The translations under genes were made by a program, and so were the position numbers. From NCBI RefSeq assembly GCF_013364195.1, contig NZ_CP054918.1:3957001-4021000 (forward strand): 64,000 nucleotides of DNA, read 5' to 3'. The notes below the pieces were generated by a model. The model saw only the letters and a program-made list of their open reading frames with translations, made no database searches and was not told the origin of the DNA. Within the stretch, counting starts at the first letter, position 1. Each line of letters starts with the position of its first letter. The stretch comes from Streptomyces sp. NA04227 (GTDB taxonomy: Bacteria > Actinomycetota > Actinomycetes > Streptomycetales > Streptomycetaceae). Below are positions 8,520 to 17,419 of this stretch, piece after piece.

Positions 8520-9494
8520 TCAGCGGCGCGCGTACGAGTGCGTCGAGAGGAGCTTGCCCGCGTCGGAGCCGCGCTGCTCCGCACAGGAAGCGTCGACCAC
8601 GTACGCCGAGACCTGCTTCGCGTCCGTGGCATGCGGCAGCACGACGAGGAAGGCGCTCTTGCCGTTGAAAGTGCCCTTCTCCGCGGCCAGCGGCAGATTC
8701 TTCCGGCCGGTCCCCTCCTGAATACAGGACGGGATCTTCACGGACGGGACGTCCTCCTTGCGCAGAGGCGCCTGGGAGTCCGAGCCGTCGGGGCTCGACC
8801 TCACGTCGAAGGAGGGCTTGTCCGTACGTGACTCGGTGGAGGGCTGACCCTTGCGCTGGGCCATGAGCTCACCGACGCGCGATTCGAGGTTCTTCTCCGA
8901 GAGACTGACCCCGCCACCGCCGGCGGTCGTCGAGCCGTTGCCGGTCGTGCCTCCGTCGCCGGTCACCTGGACGATGATCCCGCCCAGGCCGAGCGCGGCG
9001 AGGGTGAAGACGGCGCCGAGACCGACCATGCGACGGCGGCCTCGTGTCCGCTGTCCCCGGCCGGGACCGGAGGCGCTGCGCCGAGCATGTCCCGCCGGGC
9101 GGTCCGTCCGGGGAGCCGTCGACGTTTCACGTGAAACATGCGCACCGCCGTGCGGAGCGTCGTCCTCGGCTGAGTCCTCGGCCGAAGCTTCGGTGAGGGA
9201 AGCCGAAGAGCTGGAGGCCGACGCGGTGGACGAACATTCCGGCGCCGTCGCGGCCAGAAGTGCCTCCGCGGCGAGGGCCGCGTCGATCCGCTCGGCCACA
9301 TCGACCGGCATCGGGGTGGACGGGGGAAGCGTGCCCAAGAGCCCGCGGATCTCCTCCAGGGACTCGTACACCTCCCGGCAGTCGACGCAGAGCTCCAGAT
9401 GCCGCCGGATCTCCTCGCTGCGGGCGGGTGTCAGCAGAGTCTCGGTGAGATCGGAGATCTCGTCGACATCGGGATGCTCGGCCGCCTCGGTCAC
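8520..9494 (-). CDS. rsmA: Anti-sigma factor (RsmA-like, zf-HC2)
   Basis: A 324-residue single-pass membrane anti-sigma factor, the probable partner of the adjacent SigM. The N-terminus holds a ZAS-type motif HLELCVDC (His32, Cys36, Cys39). A Ser/Ala-rich linker follows, then one membrane segment around residues 155-178 (MVGLGAVFTLAALGLGGI) and an extracytoplasmic domain ending in a Cys-containing region. The GTG start overlaps the sigM stop (GTGA), so the pair is translationally coupled. A parS site is read in frame as VSRET. The symbol follows the syntenic mycobacterial sigM-rsmA pair. Confidence 0.88.
   Translation of the reverse strand: MTEAAEHPDVDEISDLTETLLTPARSEEIRRHLELCVDCREVYESLEEIRGLLGTLPPSTPMPVDVAERIDAALAAEALLAATAPECSSTASASSSSASLTEASAEDSAEDDAPHGGAHVSRETSTAPRTDRPAGHARRSASGPGRGQRTRGRRRMVGLGAVFTLAALGLGGIIVQVTGDGGTTGNGSTTAGGGGVSLSEKNLESRVGELMAQRKGQPSTESRTDKPSFDVRSSPDGSDSQAPLRKEDVPSVKIPSCIQEGTGRKNLPLAAEKGTFNGKSAFLVVLPHATDAKQVSAYVVDASCAEQRGSDAGKLLSTHSYARR
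9124..9137. promoter_or_regulatory. parS: parS site 4 (inside rsmA)
   Basis: Exact GTTTCACGTGAAAC within the linker-coding part of the anti-sigma gene. Confidence 0.95.
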
Positions 9495-10204
9495 GCTCGT
9501 CCACCTCCACCCTTCACTTCCGCGGGGCCACCCGGGCCACCGTTCTCAGACTTGTCTGCGGATGGGACGGACGAACCGGCCACCTGGTTCCGTTCCCCCG
9601 AGGAAGACTTCTTCCCCGTGGCGGAAGCCACCTCACTTCGGAGGTGGGAGAGCAGAGGAAGGAGTCGTGCCCTGCCCCGGGCGCACCGGCTCTTCACCGT
9701 GCCGACCGGCACTCCGAGCGTCCCCGCCGCCTCGGCGACGGGGTAGCCCTGCATATCAACGAGTACGAGAGCAGCGCGCTGGTCGGCGGGCAGCGTGCTC
9801 AGTGCCTCGACGAGTTGGCGCTGCAGGTCGTTGCGCTCGGCGGGGGCGGCGGCGGACTCGTGCGGTTCGAGGAGTTGCTCCAGGCGCGCGTCGTCGTCGA
9901 TGGGGGACGTCTTGCGGGAGGAGGCCTTGCGTACCCGGTCGAGGCAGGCGTTCACCGTGATGCGGTGCAGCCAGGTGGTCACCGCGGACTGGCCACGGAA
10001 GGTGTGAGCGGCGCGGTAGGCGGAGACCAGGGCGTCCTGGACGGCGTCGGCGGCTTCCTCGCGGTCCCCGAGGGTGCGCAGGGCCACCGCCCAGAGCCGG
10101 TCGCGGTGGCGCCGTACGAGCTCACCGAAGGCCTCACTGTCCCCAGCGACATGGCGGGACAGGAGTTCTTGATCGGTGACGCCGGGGTCCAGGCCCTCGT
10201 CCAC
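9491..10204 (-). CDS. sigM: ECF sigma factor SigM
   Basis: A 237-residue extracytoplasmic-function RNA polymerase sigma factor. Region 2 is clear: FGELVRRHRDRLWAVALR with DREEAADAVQDALVSAYR. Region 4 follows (LPADQRAALVLVDMQGYPVAEAA, then GVPVGTVKSRCARGRARL). The frame is open far upstream, but that part is the antisense shadow of the neighbouring gene. The GTG at 10204 sits behind a GGAGGGG site and gives the usual ECF length. A Ser/Gly-rich tail of about 45 residues follows region 4. The rsmA gene overlaps its stop. Confidence 0.92.
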   Translation of the reverse strand: MDEGLDPGVTDQELLSRHVAGDSEAFGELVRRHRDRLWAVALRTLGDREEAADAVQDALVSAYRAAHTFRGQSAVTTWLHRITVNACLDRVRKASSRKTSPIDDDARLEQLLEPHESAAAPAERNDLQRQLVEALSTLPADQRAALVLVDMQGYPVAEAAGTLGVPVGTVKSRCARGRARLLPLLSHLRSEVASATGKKSSSGERNQVAGSSVPSADKSENGGPGGPAEVKGGGGRA

Positions 10205-10227
10205 CCTCCCCCTCCCCTCCGTACGTC

Positions 10228-11952
10228 TCAGCCGGTGAACGTCACTTCGGTGACGCCCTGCTTGTACCCGGCCTTGCTGAACTCGTCTCCTTCGGAGTAC
10301 GGCGCGGCGGTCATCCACACCAGTACGTACCGCGTCTTGACGGGCTCGGCTGCGGAAACCTTGAGTTCCTTGCCGTCCGTCGTGCCGTCGGCGATCTTCC
10401 GGAGAGAGTCGAGCGGGGTCGAGGACGAGAGCGATTGGGCCGCGTACAGGGACACGTCGGTGCGTGGTCCGAGGTAGTGCAGTCCGATTGAGGCACCCGT
10501 CACTTCCCGCTCGCCGCCGAGATCGTAGACGATCCCGACGCCCTTCTTGTAGGGGGCGAGGGTGGGACCGTCGGTATAGGAGTACGTGCGCCAGTACGTA
10601 CCGGGGTCGTCGTCGTGCGTGAGGGCGACGTCGCTCGGGTGCTGGGGCTTGCCGTCGGGGTAGTACTCGGCGGCGTCCTGCACCGTGAGCGGGAGCACCG
10701 GGCGCTTCCCGCCGTCCTTCTTGTCGCCGTCCTCGCTCCGCGAATTGCCGGAGTCGTCGCCCCGGCGGTCCATGAGGGCGTCCGCGAGCTGCCAGCTGCC
10801 GAGGCCGAGCGCGGCGATGAGGAGTGCGGCGACGCCCCACTTCAGTGCCCTGCCCGTTCGGCTCTCCAGCGGGGCGGGCGGCGGCGCGACGGGACGGCCG
10901 ACACCGGGCCGCGGGGCGGGGCGTCCGTAGGCGCCCTGCTGGTAGGTGGTGCGCTGGTACTCCGGGGGCGGTGTGAAGGTGGGTTCCGGCTTGCGGATGC
11001 GCGGCAGCTCCGCGACCGCCTTCACCAGGTCGTCCGGGGTCGTGCACGGCTGTTCCTGACGGGAGGCCGTGGCACCGTCGTTGACGAGCGCGCGCATGGC
11101 CAGCTCGGACAATCCGCGGTGCACGCCCGCCCGTACCTGGTCGGGCGCGATGAGGCCGACGCCCTTGGGCAGGCCGGAGAGGCCGAAGGCGTCGTCCTCG
11201 TAGGGCCAGCGCTGGGTGAGCGCGGCGTAGAGCAGAGCGCCGATGGCTTCCGTGTCGGTGCGCTGGGGGGTGTCCGAACTGACGCCGCGCAGCGCTGCGT
11301 TGACGGCGAGCCCGCGGATGCGCCACTGGCCCGAGGAGGTGCGCAGCACGGAGTTGGGCGTCAGGCGCAGGTGCGCGAGTCCCTCACGGTGCGCGGCGGC
11401 CATCGCCCAGGAGACATGGCTGACCATCTGGTAGGCGTCGTGCGGCTCCAGCGGGCCCGACGCGAGCAGCGAGGTGAGGTCCGTGGCGTCCGGCAGCCAT
11501 TCGTGGACCACGTAGACGACGTCGTTCTCTTCCACCGCGTCGAGGACCTGGACGAAGCGCGGGTCACCGAGCAGGGCGGAGGAACGGGCCGCGGCGAGCA
11601 CCGAACGGGCGCGGGAATGGTCGGCGGGAAGCACATGGACACCGACCGCGCGGCGCAGCTTCTCGTCCATGGCACGCCAACTGCTGAAACCGTCCAGACG
11701 GGTGACGCACTCCTCGAGCCGATAGCGTCTGGCGAGCTTGTGACCGCTGTGCAGTTCGGGTGGGACCCGTTTCGTGGCCTCTTCCGCCGAGTCCTTTTCC
11801 GACTCGTTCAGGGGCGCTTCCGCGTCCGTGGATGTGTCCTTGTCCCGGGTGCTGGCCACCCCGTCGGCCGTGGTTTCCTCCGCCTTGGCGGCCAGCGGCT
11901 CGTCACCGCTGTTGTCTGCCACGTCGACGGCAGCTGTGCTCCGTTCCGCCAC
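10228..11952 (-). CDS. Pseudokinase with extracytoplasmic domain (MviN partner)
   Basis: A 574-residue membrane protein from the GTG at 11952 (site AGGAA; the frame continues to a GTG at 12030). After an acidic Ala/Thr-rich leader comes a protein-kinase-like domain (about residues 65-300). Its catalytic residues are gone: the HRD loop reads HLRLTPNSVL and the DFG position reads RGL. A membrane segment lies near residues 365-385 (WGVAALLIAALGLGSWQLA). A periplasmic discoidin/F5-8C-like domain ends the protein. In Mycobacterium the equivalent domains are fused to MviN, where the pseudokinase is phosphorylated by PknB and recruits FhaA. Here they follow murJ as a separate gene. Confidence 0.82.
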   Translation of the reverse strand: MAERSTAAVDVADNSGDEPLAAKAEETTADGVASTRDKDTSTDAEAPLNESEKDSAEEATKRVPPELHSGHKLARRYRLEECVTRLDGFSSWRAMDEKLRRAVGVHVLPADHSRARSVLAAARSSALLGDPRFVQVLDAVEENDVVYVVHEWLPDATDLTSLLASGPLEPHDAYQMVSHVSWAMAAAHREGLAHLRLTPNSVLRTSSGQWRIRGLAVNAALRGVSSDTPQRTDTEAIGALLYAALTQRWPYEDDAFGLSGLPKGVGLIAPDQVRAGVHRGLSELAMRALVNDGATASRQEQPCTTPDDLVKAVAELPRIRKPEPTFTPPPEYQRTTYQQGAYGRPAPRPGVGRPVAPPPAPLESRTGRALKWGVAALLIAALGLGSWQLADALMDRRGDDSGNSRSEDGDKKDGGKRPVLPLTVQDAAEYYPDGKPQHPSDVALTHDDDPGTYWRTYSYTDGPTLAPYKKGVGIVYDLGGEREVTGASIGLHYLGPRTDVSLYAAQSLSSSTPLDSLRKIADGTTDGKELKVSAAEPVKTRYVLVWMTAAPYSEGDEFSKAGYKQGVTEVTFTG

Positions 11953-12071
11953 CGTCGTTCCTGCCTCCCCATCCGTTGCGCTCTGGTCGGACGCCAAAGC
12001 CAATTGTGCCCACACTCTGCCTCTATGCACGACACGCGGAGGTCGATGATGGTTGTGCGGCTACCCGGCTC

Positions 12072-14792
12072 TCAGCGGCCCAAGCGTCCGCGCACCATGG
12101 CAACCATCGAGTTCAGCTCCTGGATACGCATTTTCCGGGCCGCCACGTAGAACACCGCCAGCAGAGCGACCCCGCCGACCACCAGTGCGGCGATCGAACC
12201 GAGGACGCTCTGGCCCATGGTCTTGAGGACGAAGTAGCCGAGCGCACCGGAGACGAGGGCCGCGGGCACCGAGGCCATGCACAGCCTGGCGTACGTCCGC
12301 AGCACCTGTGGGCCGTCGAGGTCCCCGCCGAGCCGCACCTTGAGCCGCTTCCAGGCGACGCCGACACCGACCGCGTACGCGAGGCCGTAGGAGGCGGCCA
12401 TGCCGATCACGGCGTAGTCCGGGGGCAGGGCGAGGTAGCAGAGCGCCGAGGCGGCGGCGTTGACCGCGGCGACGATGACCGTGTTGTAGAAGGGCGTGCG
12501 GGTGTCCTCGTAGGCGTAGAAGCCGCGGAGCACGACGTACTGCACGGAGTACGGGATGAGGCCGACGCCGAAGGCCATGAGGATGTAGCCCATGGAGCGC
12601 GCGTCGTCCAGCCCGGTGGAAGAGTAGAGCAGCGTGCAGATGGGGATGCCGAGGGCGATGAAGGAGAACGACACCGGGACGATGGCCACGGCGGAGCTCC
12701 GCAGCCCCTGGGAGATGTCGTCGCGAACCGCGCCCGGGTCGTTGTCGGCGGCCGCCCGCGAGATGCGGGGCAGGATCGCCGCCATCACGGAGACGGTGAT
12801 GATCGCCTGCGGCATGGCCCAGATGAGCTGGGCGTTGGTGTAGGCGAGGAAGCCCTTGCCGCCCTCGGGGAACGCGTCCTTGCCCGCGGCGGTGGCCAAC
12901 TGGGTGACGACGATGAGACCGGCCTGGTTGGCGAGGACGAAGAGGACGGTCCACTTGGCGAGCTTTATCGTCTTGCCGAGCCCGTGGCCGCGCCAGTCGA
13001 ACCGGGGCCGGAACCGGAAACCCGCCTCACGCAGATACGGGATCATCGCCAGCGCCTGGACGACGAGGCCCAGGAGCGTGCCGATGCCGAGCAGGCGGAC
13101 ACCCTCCGGCGGGATGGTCTCGGGCCGCATACCGGTGGTGTCCGCGGTCCCGTACACGTAGATGAACAGGCCGAAGGTGAAGATCATGACGATGTTGTTG
13201 AGGACCGGAGTCCACATCATCGCGCCGAACCTGCCCCGGGCATTGAGGATCTGACCCATCACCACGTGGACGCCCATGAAGAAGATCGTGGGCAGGCAGT
13301 ACCGGGCGAAGGTCACGGCGACATTGTTCGCTGCCGCGTCGTTGGCCACCGGAATGGACTGGAGCCGGATCAGCAGCGGAGCGGCGAAGACCACGATCAC
13401 CGTGATCACACCGAGCACCACCATGACCATCGTCAGCAGCCGGTTCGCGAATGCCTCTCCGCCATCCTCGTCCTCCTTCATCGACCGCACGAGCTGCGGA
13501 ACGAAGACCGAGTTGAGGCCACCGCCGACGGTCAGGATGTAGATCATCGTCGGGAGGGTGTACGCGATGGTGTACGCGTCGCCGAGCAGCATCGCGCCCA
13601 GCGCCGCGGTGATGACCACGGTCCGTACGAAGCCGGTGAGCCGCGAGACCATCGTGCCCGCGGCCATGATGGCGCTCGACTTGAGGATGCTCGAGGCGCG
13701 CCCGCCGCCGGAGGCCCGCGCGGCGGCCGGCGGTGGCGGTACGGGCTCCGGGGAGGGCGGCGGCACCGCACCGGGATCCAGTGGCCGCTGGGGTCCGTCG
13801 TGCTGCTGGTCCCGGAAGAGGTGGGCGAAGGCGTCGTGGTCGGGGCTGCCCGCACCCGCCCGGCTCACCAGGTCGTCCACGCCGACGTACTGACTCGCCT
13901 GCTCCGCCTGCTCCTGCCCGCCGTACGGAGGGTGCCCGCCCTGGCCCTCGGCGGGCGGGGCGGCCTGTGCCCAGGCGCGGGGGTCCTGCTGCTGCGTCCG
14001 GGGATCCTGGCCGTACGCGGCGGGGGGCTGCTGCTGCGCGTACTGCGGATGCTGCGGCTGGGCCGGGCCGGGAGCCTGGTGCTGGGCGTACGCCCCGTGC
14101 TGCGGTTCGTACGCGCCGACGGGCGCCGCGGGCTGCTGGTCGGCGGGTCCCGGCTGCGGATACGGGCCGTGCTCGTAGTTCCCGTGCCCGCCCTGTGGCG
14201 ACTGCGGGGAGTGGGCGTTCTGCGGGTGCGCGCCGTACGCACCGGCGGCGTACGGGTCCGGGCCGTACTGTTCTGAGCCGTACTGGTCCGCGCCGTACTG
14301 GTCCTGGCGGTACTGATCCTGGGCGTAGTGACCCTGCTGGTACGGGTCCTGGCTGTACTGGTTCTGCGCGTAGGCGTCCTGGGCCTGCGGCTGGGCGTAC
14401 TGGTCCGGCGGGTACTGGCCTTGCGCGTTCTGCGGCTGGGCGTGCGGGTGCTGAGGTTGAGGCCGGCCGTACTGGTCCTGCGGGTACTGCTGCTGCGGGT
14501 ACTGGCCCTGGTGGCCCTGGCCGGGAGCGGGCGCGTAGGGATCGTGCGGCTGGCCGCCCTGGCCGCCCTGGGCGTAGCCGTCGGCCGGGTACGGGTTCTG
14601 GACGTATCCGTTGTTCTGGTCGTAGCCCTGCTGCGGGTAGCCGTTCTGGTCGTAGCCGTTGCCCGGGACGTGGCCCTGGGCGTACGCGTCGGGGTTCTGC
14701 TGGGGCGGCACCTGACCGGGCTCCGGTGGGCCCGAGGGGGACGCGGGCGGGCGCGCGTCCTGCCCGCGGTCACCGTCGTACGGCGCGTTCAT
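12072..14792 (-). CDS. murJ: Lipid II flippase MurJ (MviN) with Q/Y-rich N-terminus
   Basis: MurJ translocates lipid II for peptidoglycan synthesis. The 906-residue protein has an unusually long N-terminus (about residues 1-340) built of Gln, Tyr, Pro, Gly and Asp repeats such as QDQYGADQYG. The MurJ membrane domain starts near residue 367 (SSAIMAAGTMVSRLTGFVRT, the family signature) with about 14 segments to residue 890. The ATG is fixed by a GAGGTGGGG site. It lies 43 bp downstream of the DUF6049 gene and upstream of the pseudokinase gene, so the three are probably one operon. The N-terminal region is likely disordered and cytoplasmic. Confidence 0.93.
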   Translation of the reverse strand: MNAPYDGDRGQDARPPASPSGPPEPGQVPPQQNPDAYAQGHVPGNGYDQNGYPQQGYDQNNGYVQNPYPADGYAQGGQGGQPHDPYAPAPGQGHQGQYPQQQYPQDQYGRPQPQHPHAQPQNAQGQYPPDQYAQPQAQDAYAQNQYSQDPYQQGHYAQDQYRQDQYGADQYGSEQYGPDPYAAGAYGAHPQNAHSPQSPQGGHGNYEHGPYPQPGPADQQPAAPVGAYEPQHGAYAQHQAPGPAQPQHPQYAQQQPPAAYGQDPRTQQQDPRAWAQAAPPAEGQGGHPPYGGQEQAEQASQYVGVDDLVSRAGAGSPDHDAFAHLFRDQQHDGPQRPLDPGAVPPPSPEPVPPPPAAARASGGGRASSILKSSAIMAAGTMVSRLTGFVRTVVITAALGAMLLGDAYTIAYTLPTMIYILTVGGGLNSVFVPQLVRSMKEDEDGGEAFANRLLTMVMVVLGVITVIVVFAAPLLIRLQSIPVANDAAANNVAVTFARYCLPTIFFMGVHVVMGQILNARGRFGAMMWTPVLNNIVMIFTFGLFIYVYGTADTTGMRPETIPPEGVRLLGIGTLLGLVVQALAMIPYLREAGFRFRPRFDWRGHGLGKTIKLAKWTVLFVLANQAGLIVVTQLATAAGKDAFPEGGKGFLAYTNAQLIWAMPQAIITVSVMAAILPRISRAAADNDPGAVRDDISQGLRSSAVAIVPVSFSFIALGIPICTLLYSSTGLDDARSMGYILMAFGVGLIPYSVQYVVLRGFYAYEDTRTPFYNTVIVAAVNAAASALCYLALPPDYAVIGMAASYGLAYAVGVGVAWKRLKVRLGGDLDGPQVLRTYARLCMASVPAALVSGALGYFVLKTMGQSVLGSIAALVVGGVALLAVFYVAARKMRIQELNSMVAMVRGRLGR

Positions 14793-14835
14793 GGTTACCC
14801 CACCTCAGTCCCCGGCCGGACGGCCACGACATCGT

Positions 14836-17241
14836 TCAACGGTCCACTCTCTCACCCGGGGCGGAGGCGTCCACGTTTTCCGCTGCGGTGTCCGGATCCG
14901 GGTCACTCGGGTGCTCCGGGGTGTCTCCGGTGGGGTCGGAGCCCGGCGGGGAGGCCGGATTCCCGTCCGATTCGTCCTGGGGGCCGTTACCGGAGGACCT
15001 CGCGGCGCGCTTGCGCTGCGTGTACATCCGGAATCCGGCAAGGACCAGAAGCAGCACGCCGCCCGCGATGACGAGCATCACGGTGGGCGTGATCTCGGTG
15101 ACGTTCACGTTGAACCGCACCTCGGGGCCGTAGGGCTGGCCGTCGAGGGTGTAGAGCTGTGCGATCACCTCGACCGGGCCGTTGGCCTCGGCGGTGGTGG
15201 TGAACTTCACCGACTGGGCGTGGCCCTCGGAGATGCGGATCGGCTTCTCCATGTAGGGGCCGCCGCCCACCTTGAGGCGGGTCGGCTTCGTCGAGGTCAG
15301 GCGAAGGACGAGATGGTCCACGTCCTGGAAGAGGTTGTTCTGCACCGTCACCGGGATCGTGGCGCTGCGCCCGGAGAGCTTGGCCTCGGACTTCTGGATC
15401 AGCGAGACGCTGTGGGTGAGCCGGTTCAGATAGCCGGAGACGCCGCCGCGGAAGCGCTCCGCCTCCTTGGTACGGCCCCGCCAGGAGCTCGACATCTCAC
15501 GGTCTATGGCCCGCCCGAAGGGGGTGACCACGCGGGAGGCGTCCGAGAGGATCACCTGGAAGCCGTTCAGCCGCCCCTGGGTGCTCCGGATCGCCTCGAA
15601 CGCGGACAGCGGGAGTTCCTGGCGGCGCAGCGAGGAGGGGTAGGCCCGGCTCGACGGCACCGCGGTGACGGCATCGGGGTCGGGCGTGGCCTTGGCCGCC
15701 TCGGTGAGGTCCTGGGACTCGGACCAGTTGCCGTCCTGGGTCAGGCGGATCACCTGGGCCATGGCCTGGGCCTGTCCCACCGTGGGCATCCGCTGCGGGG
15801 CGACGACCACCGAGCGCTGCTTGTCCGGGGCCTGGAGCATGAGCATCAGGCTCTGGGCCAGGTACTCCTGCACCGCGAGGGTGGAGGCGTCCGCGTTCAT
15901 GAGGTCGCCGCGGAACGCGGTGGAGAGCCGGGCGTCCGAGACCACCGCGGTGACGCCGCCGCCGATGGGGCGCGGGGCGCTCGGGGTGTAGAGGAGGCCG
16001 CTGGTGTCCTTGAGGCTGTCCGCGCGGGTGATGACGTTCCGGGCGCCCGCCGAGGTGGCCACGTCGACGATGGACGGGTCGATGGCGCCCTCGACCGGCC
16101 AGGCGAAGTCCGTGCTCGGTTTCACGTGGAGGATCGTCTGCACGGTGCTGGACGCCACATCCGTCGCGTCCTTGAGGTGGCTCAGCGAGCCGGAGACGCG
16201 CTTGCCGGTGTGTGCCAGGGACGCCAGATCGGGGTCGGCGAAGGGCAGCGCCACGATCTTCTCGCCCTTGACCGCGGTCTCCAGATCGTTGAGCCACTGC
16301 TTGGCCACCGCCTGGTTCTTCCCCGGGACGGTGGTGTTGTCCTCGCCGCGCACGTTGTAGCGCTTGGTCATCGCGTCGACGGAGGCGAGCAGATCGGGGT
16401 CGATCACCCAGGTCACGTCGAGCTCACTGCCCAGCGCGAGCATCTGCTGGAGACGGCCGCCGGGACCGATTTCCTTGGCCAGTGCGTCACTCTCGAAGAC
16501 CGGGGTCTGCTGCTCGTCCGCCTTCGTCTCGGCCGTCAGATGGGAGTCGGAGATGAGCGGCCACATGAAGGCCGTACGCGTGCGGGTCTCCGCCTTCTCC
16601 GGCTGCCAGGGCAGGAAGCTGTGCTGGATCCCGAACACCTGGGGATAGGGCGCGACATCGGTCTGCCCGGTGAACGCGACCCCCAGCTGGTAGACGCCGT
16701 CCGGGCCGAGGTCGAGGGCGTCGACCGGCACCGAGAGACGGAACTGCCCGCGGTCCCCGGGCGCCAGGGTCGGGATCTCGTCGGTGTACTTGTCGTCGAT
16801 CGCCGCGCCTTCGAGGCCGGGTACGTAGCCCTTGCGCTGCGCGATGTTGTCGATCGCCGAGCGGCCGCCGAGCGGGGAGCCGATCCGCAGGCCGACGCCA
16901 CCGCTCTTCATCGTCCGCTTGCTGCGGTTGGTGACACTGCCGGTCACGGTGAGGGTGTCGCCGTCCTTGGGCACGGCGGGTGTGAGCGAGTCCACCGAGA
17001 CTGCCACGCTGCGGGAGCCGGTACCCGGCCCCTTCGACGGGGCGGCCGGTGCGCCGGAGGTGGTGGCGCTCTCCGTGACGGTCGCCGCCTTCTTCGGCGC
17101 GGCCGCTTCGGCGCCGTGGGCGGCCGGCGCCTGGAGCGCTCCGACGAGAAGCGGCACGGCGGCCAGAAAAGCGCCTGAACGCTGGAGCCATCGGCGGGCA
17201 GGTGAGGGAGTCGTCCCCTGGATGTCTGCCGCCTCGGCCAC
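14836..17241 (-). CDS. DUF6049 family secreted/membrane-anchored protein
   Basis: An 801-residue envelope protein of unknown biochemical function. It has a signal peptide (about residues 16-43, arginines then SGAFLAAVPLLVGALQAP with AHG-type cleavage). An N-terminal immunoglobulin-like region follows (VDSLTPAVPKDGDTLTVTGSV). The large central domain has alpha/beta character, then comes another beta domain. A C-terminal membrane segment lies near residues 719-735, followed by a basic stop-transfer and an acidic cytoplasmic tail. Its size and place between pcnA and murJ match mycobacterial Rv3909. Position and topology suggest a role in envelope assembly with MurJ; this is inference. Confidence 0.85.
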   Translation of the reverse strand: MAEAADIQGTTPSPARRWLQRSGAFLAAVPLLVGALQAPAAHGAEAAAPKKAATVTESATTSGAPAAPSKGPGTGSRSVAVSVDSLTPAVPKDGDTLTVTGSVTNRSKRTMKSGGVGLRIGSPLGGRSAIDNIAQRKGYVPGLEGAAIDDKYTDEIPTLAPGDRGQFRLSVPVDALDLGPDGVYQLGVAFTGQTDVAPYPQVFGIQHSFLPWQPEKAETRTRTAFMWPLISDSHLTAETKADEQQTPVFESDALAKEIGPGGRLQQMLALGSELDVTWVIDPDLLASVDAMTKRYNVRGEDNTTVPGKNQAVAKQWLNDLETAVKGEKIVALPFADPDLASLAHTGKRVSGSLSHLKDATDVASSTVQTILHVKPSTDFAWPVEGAIDPSIVDVATSAGARNVITRADSLKDTSGLLYTPSAPRPIGGGVTAVVSDARLSTAFRGDLMNADASTLAVQEYLAQSLMLMLQAPDKQRSVVVAPQRMPTVGQAQAMAQVIRLTQDGNWSESQDLTEAAKATPDPDAVTAVPSSRAYPSSLRRQELPLSAFEAIRSTQGRLNGFQVILSDASRVVTPFGRAIDREMSSSWRGRTKEAERFRGGVSGYLNRLTHSVSLIQKSEAKLSGRSATIPVTVQNNLFQDVDHLVLRLTSTKPTRLKVGGGPYMEKPIRISEGHAQSVKFTTTAEANGPVEVIAQLYTLDGQPYGPEVRFNVNVTEITPTVMLVIAGGVLLLVLAGFRMYTQRKRAARSSGNGPQDESDGNPASPPGSDPTGDTPEHPSDPDPDTAAENVDASAPGERVDR

Positions 17242-17419
17242 GCGCTCGCCCGTCCCTCGTTCGTCGTCAGTGGTCGTCGGAATGTGCGTCCAGGCATCGT
17301 AACGAGGAGTGGAGGGCCGACGTGCCCGGGACCGGGCTTGCGACCGGCGCCGACGGGGCTTTCCCGGGTCCGTTTACCGGGGAGACCCGGGCGGTGACCG
17401 CCACGTACCCTTTCCTGTT

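Noticed and set aside
9491..11326. Extended N-terminus of sigM (611 residues)
   Set aside because: The first 370 residues are the shadow of the pseudokinase gene; the GTG at 10204 gives the normal ECF length with a ribosome site.
16119..16132. parS-like GTTTCACGTGGAGG inside the DUF6049 gene
   Set aside because: It has three mismatches to the 14-bp palindrome and is not symmetric, so it was not counted.
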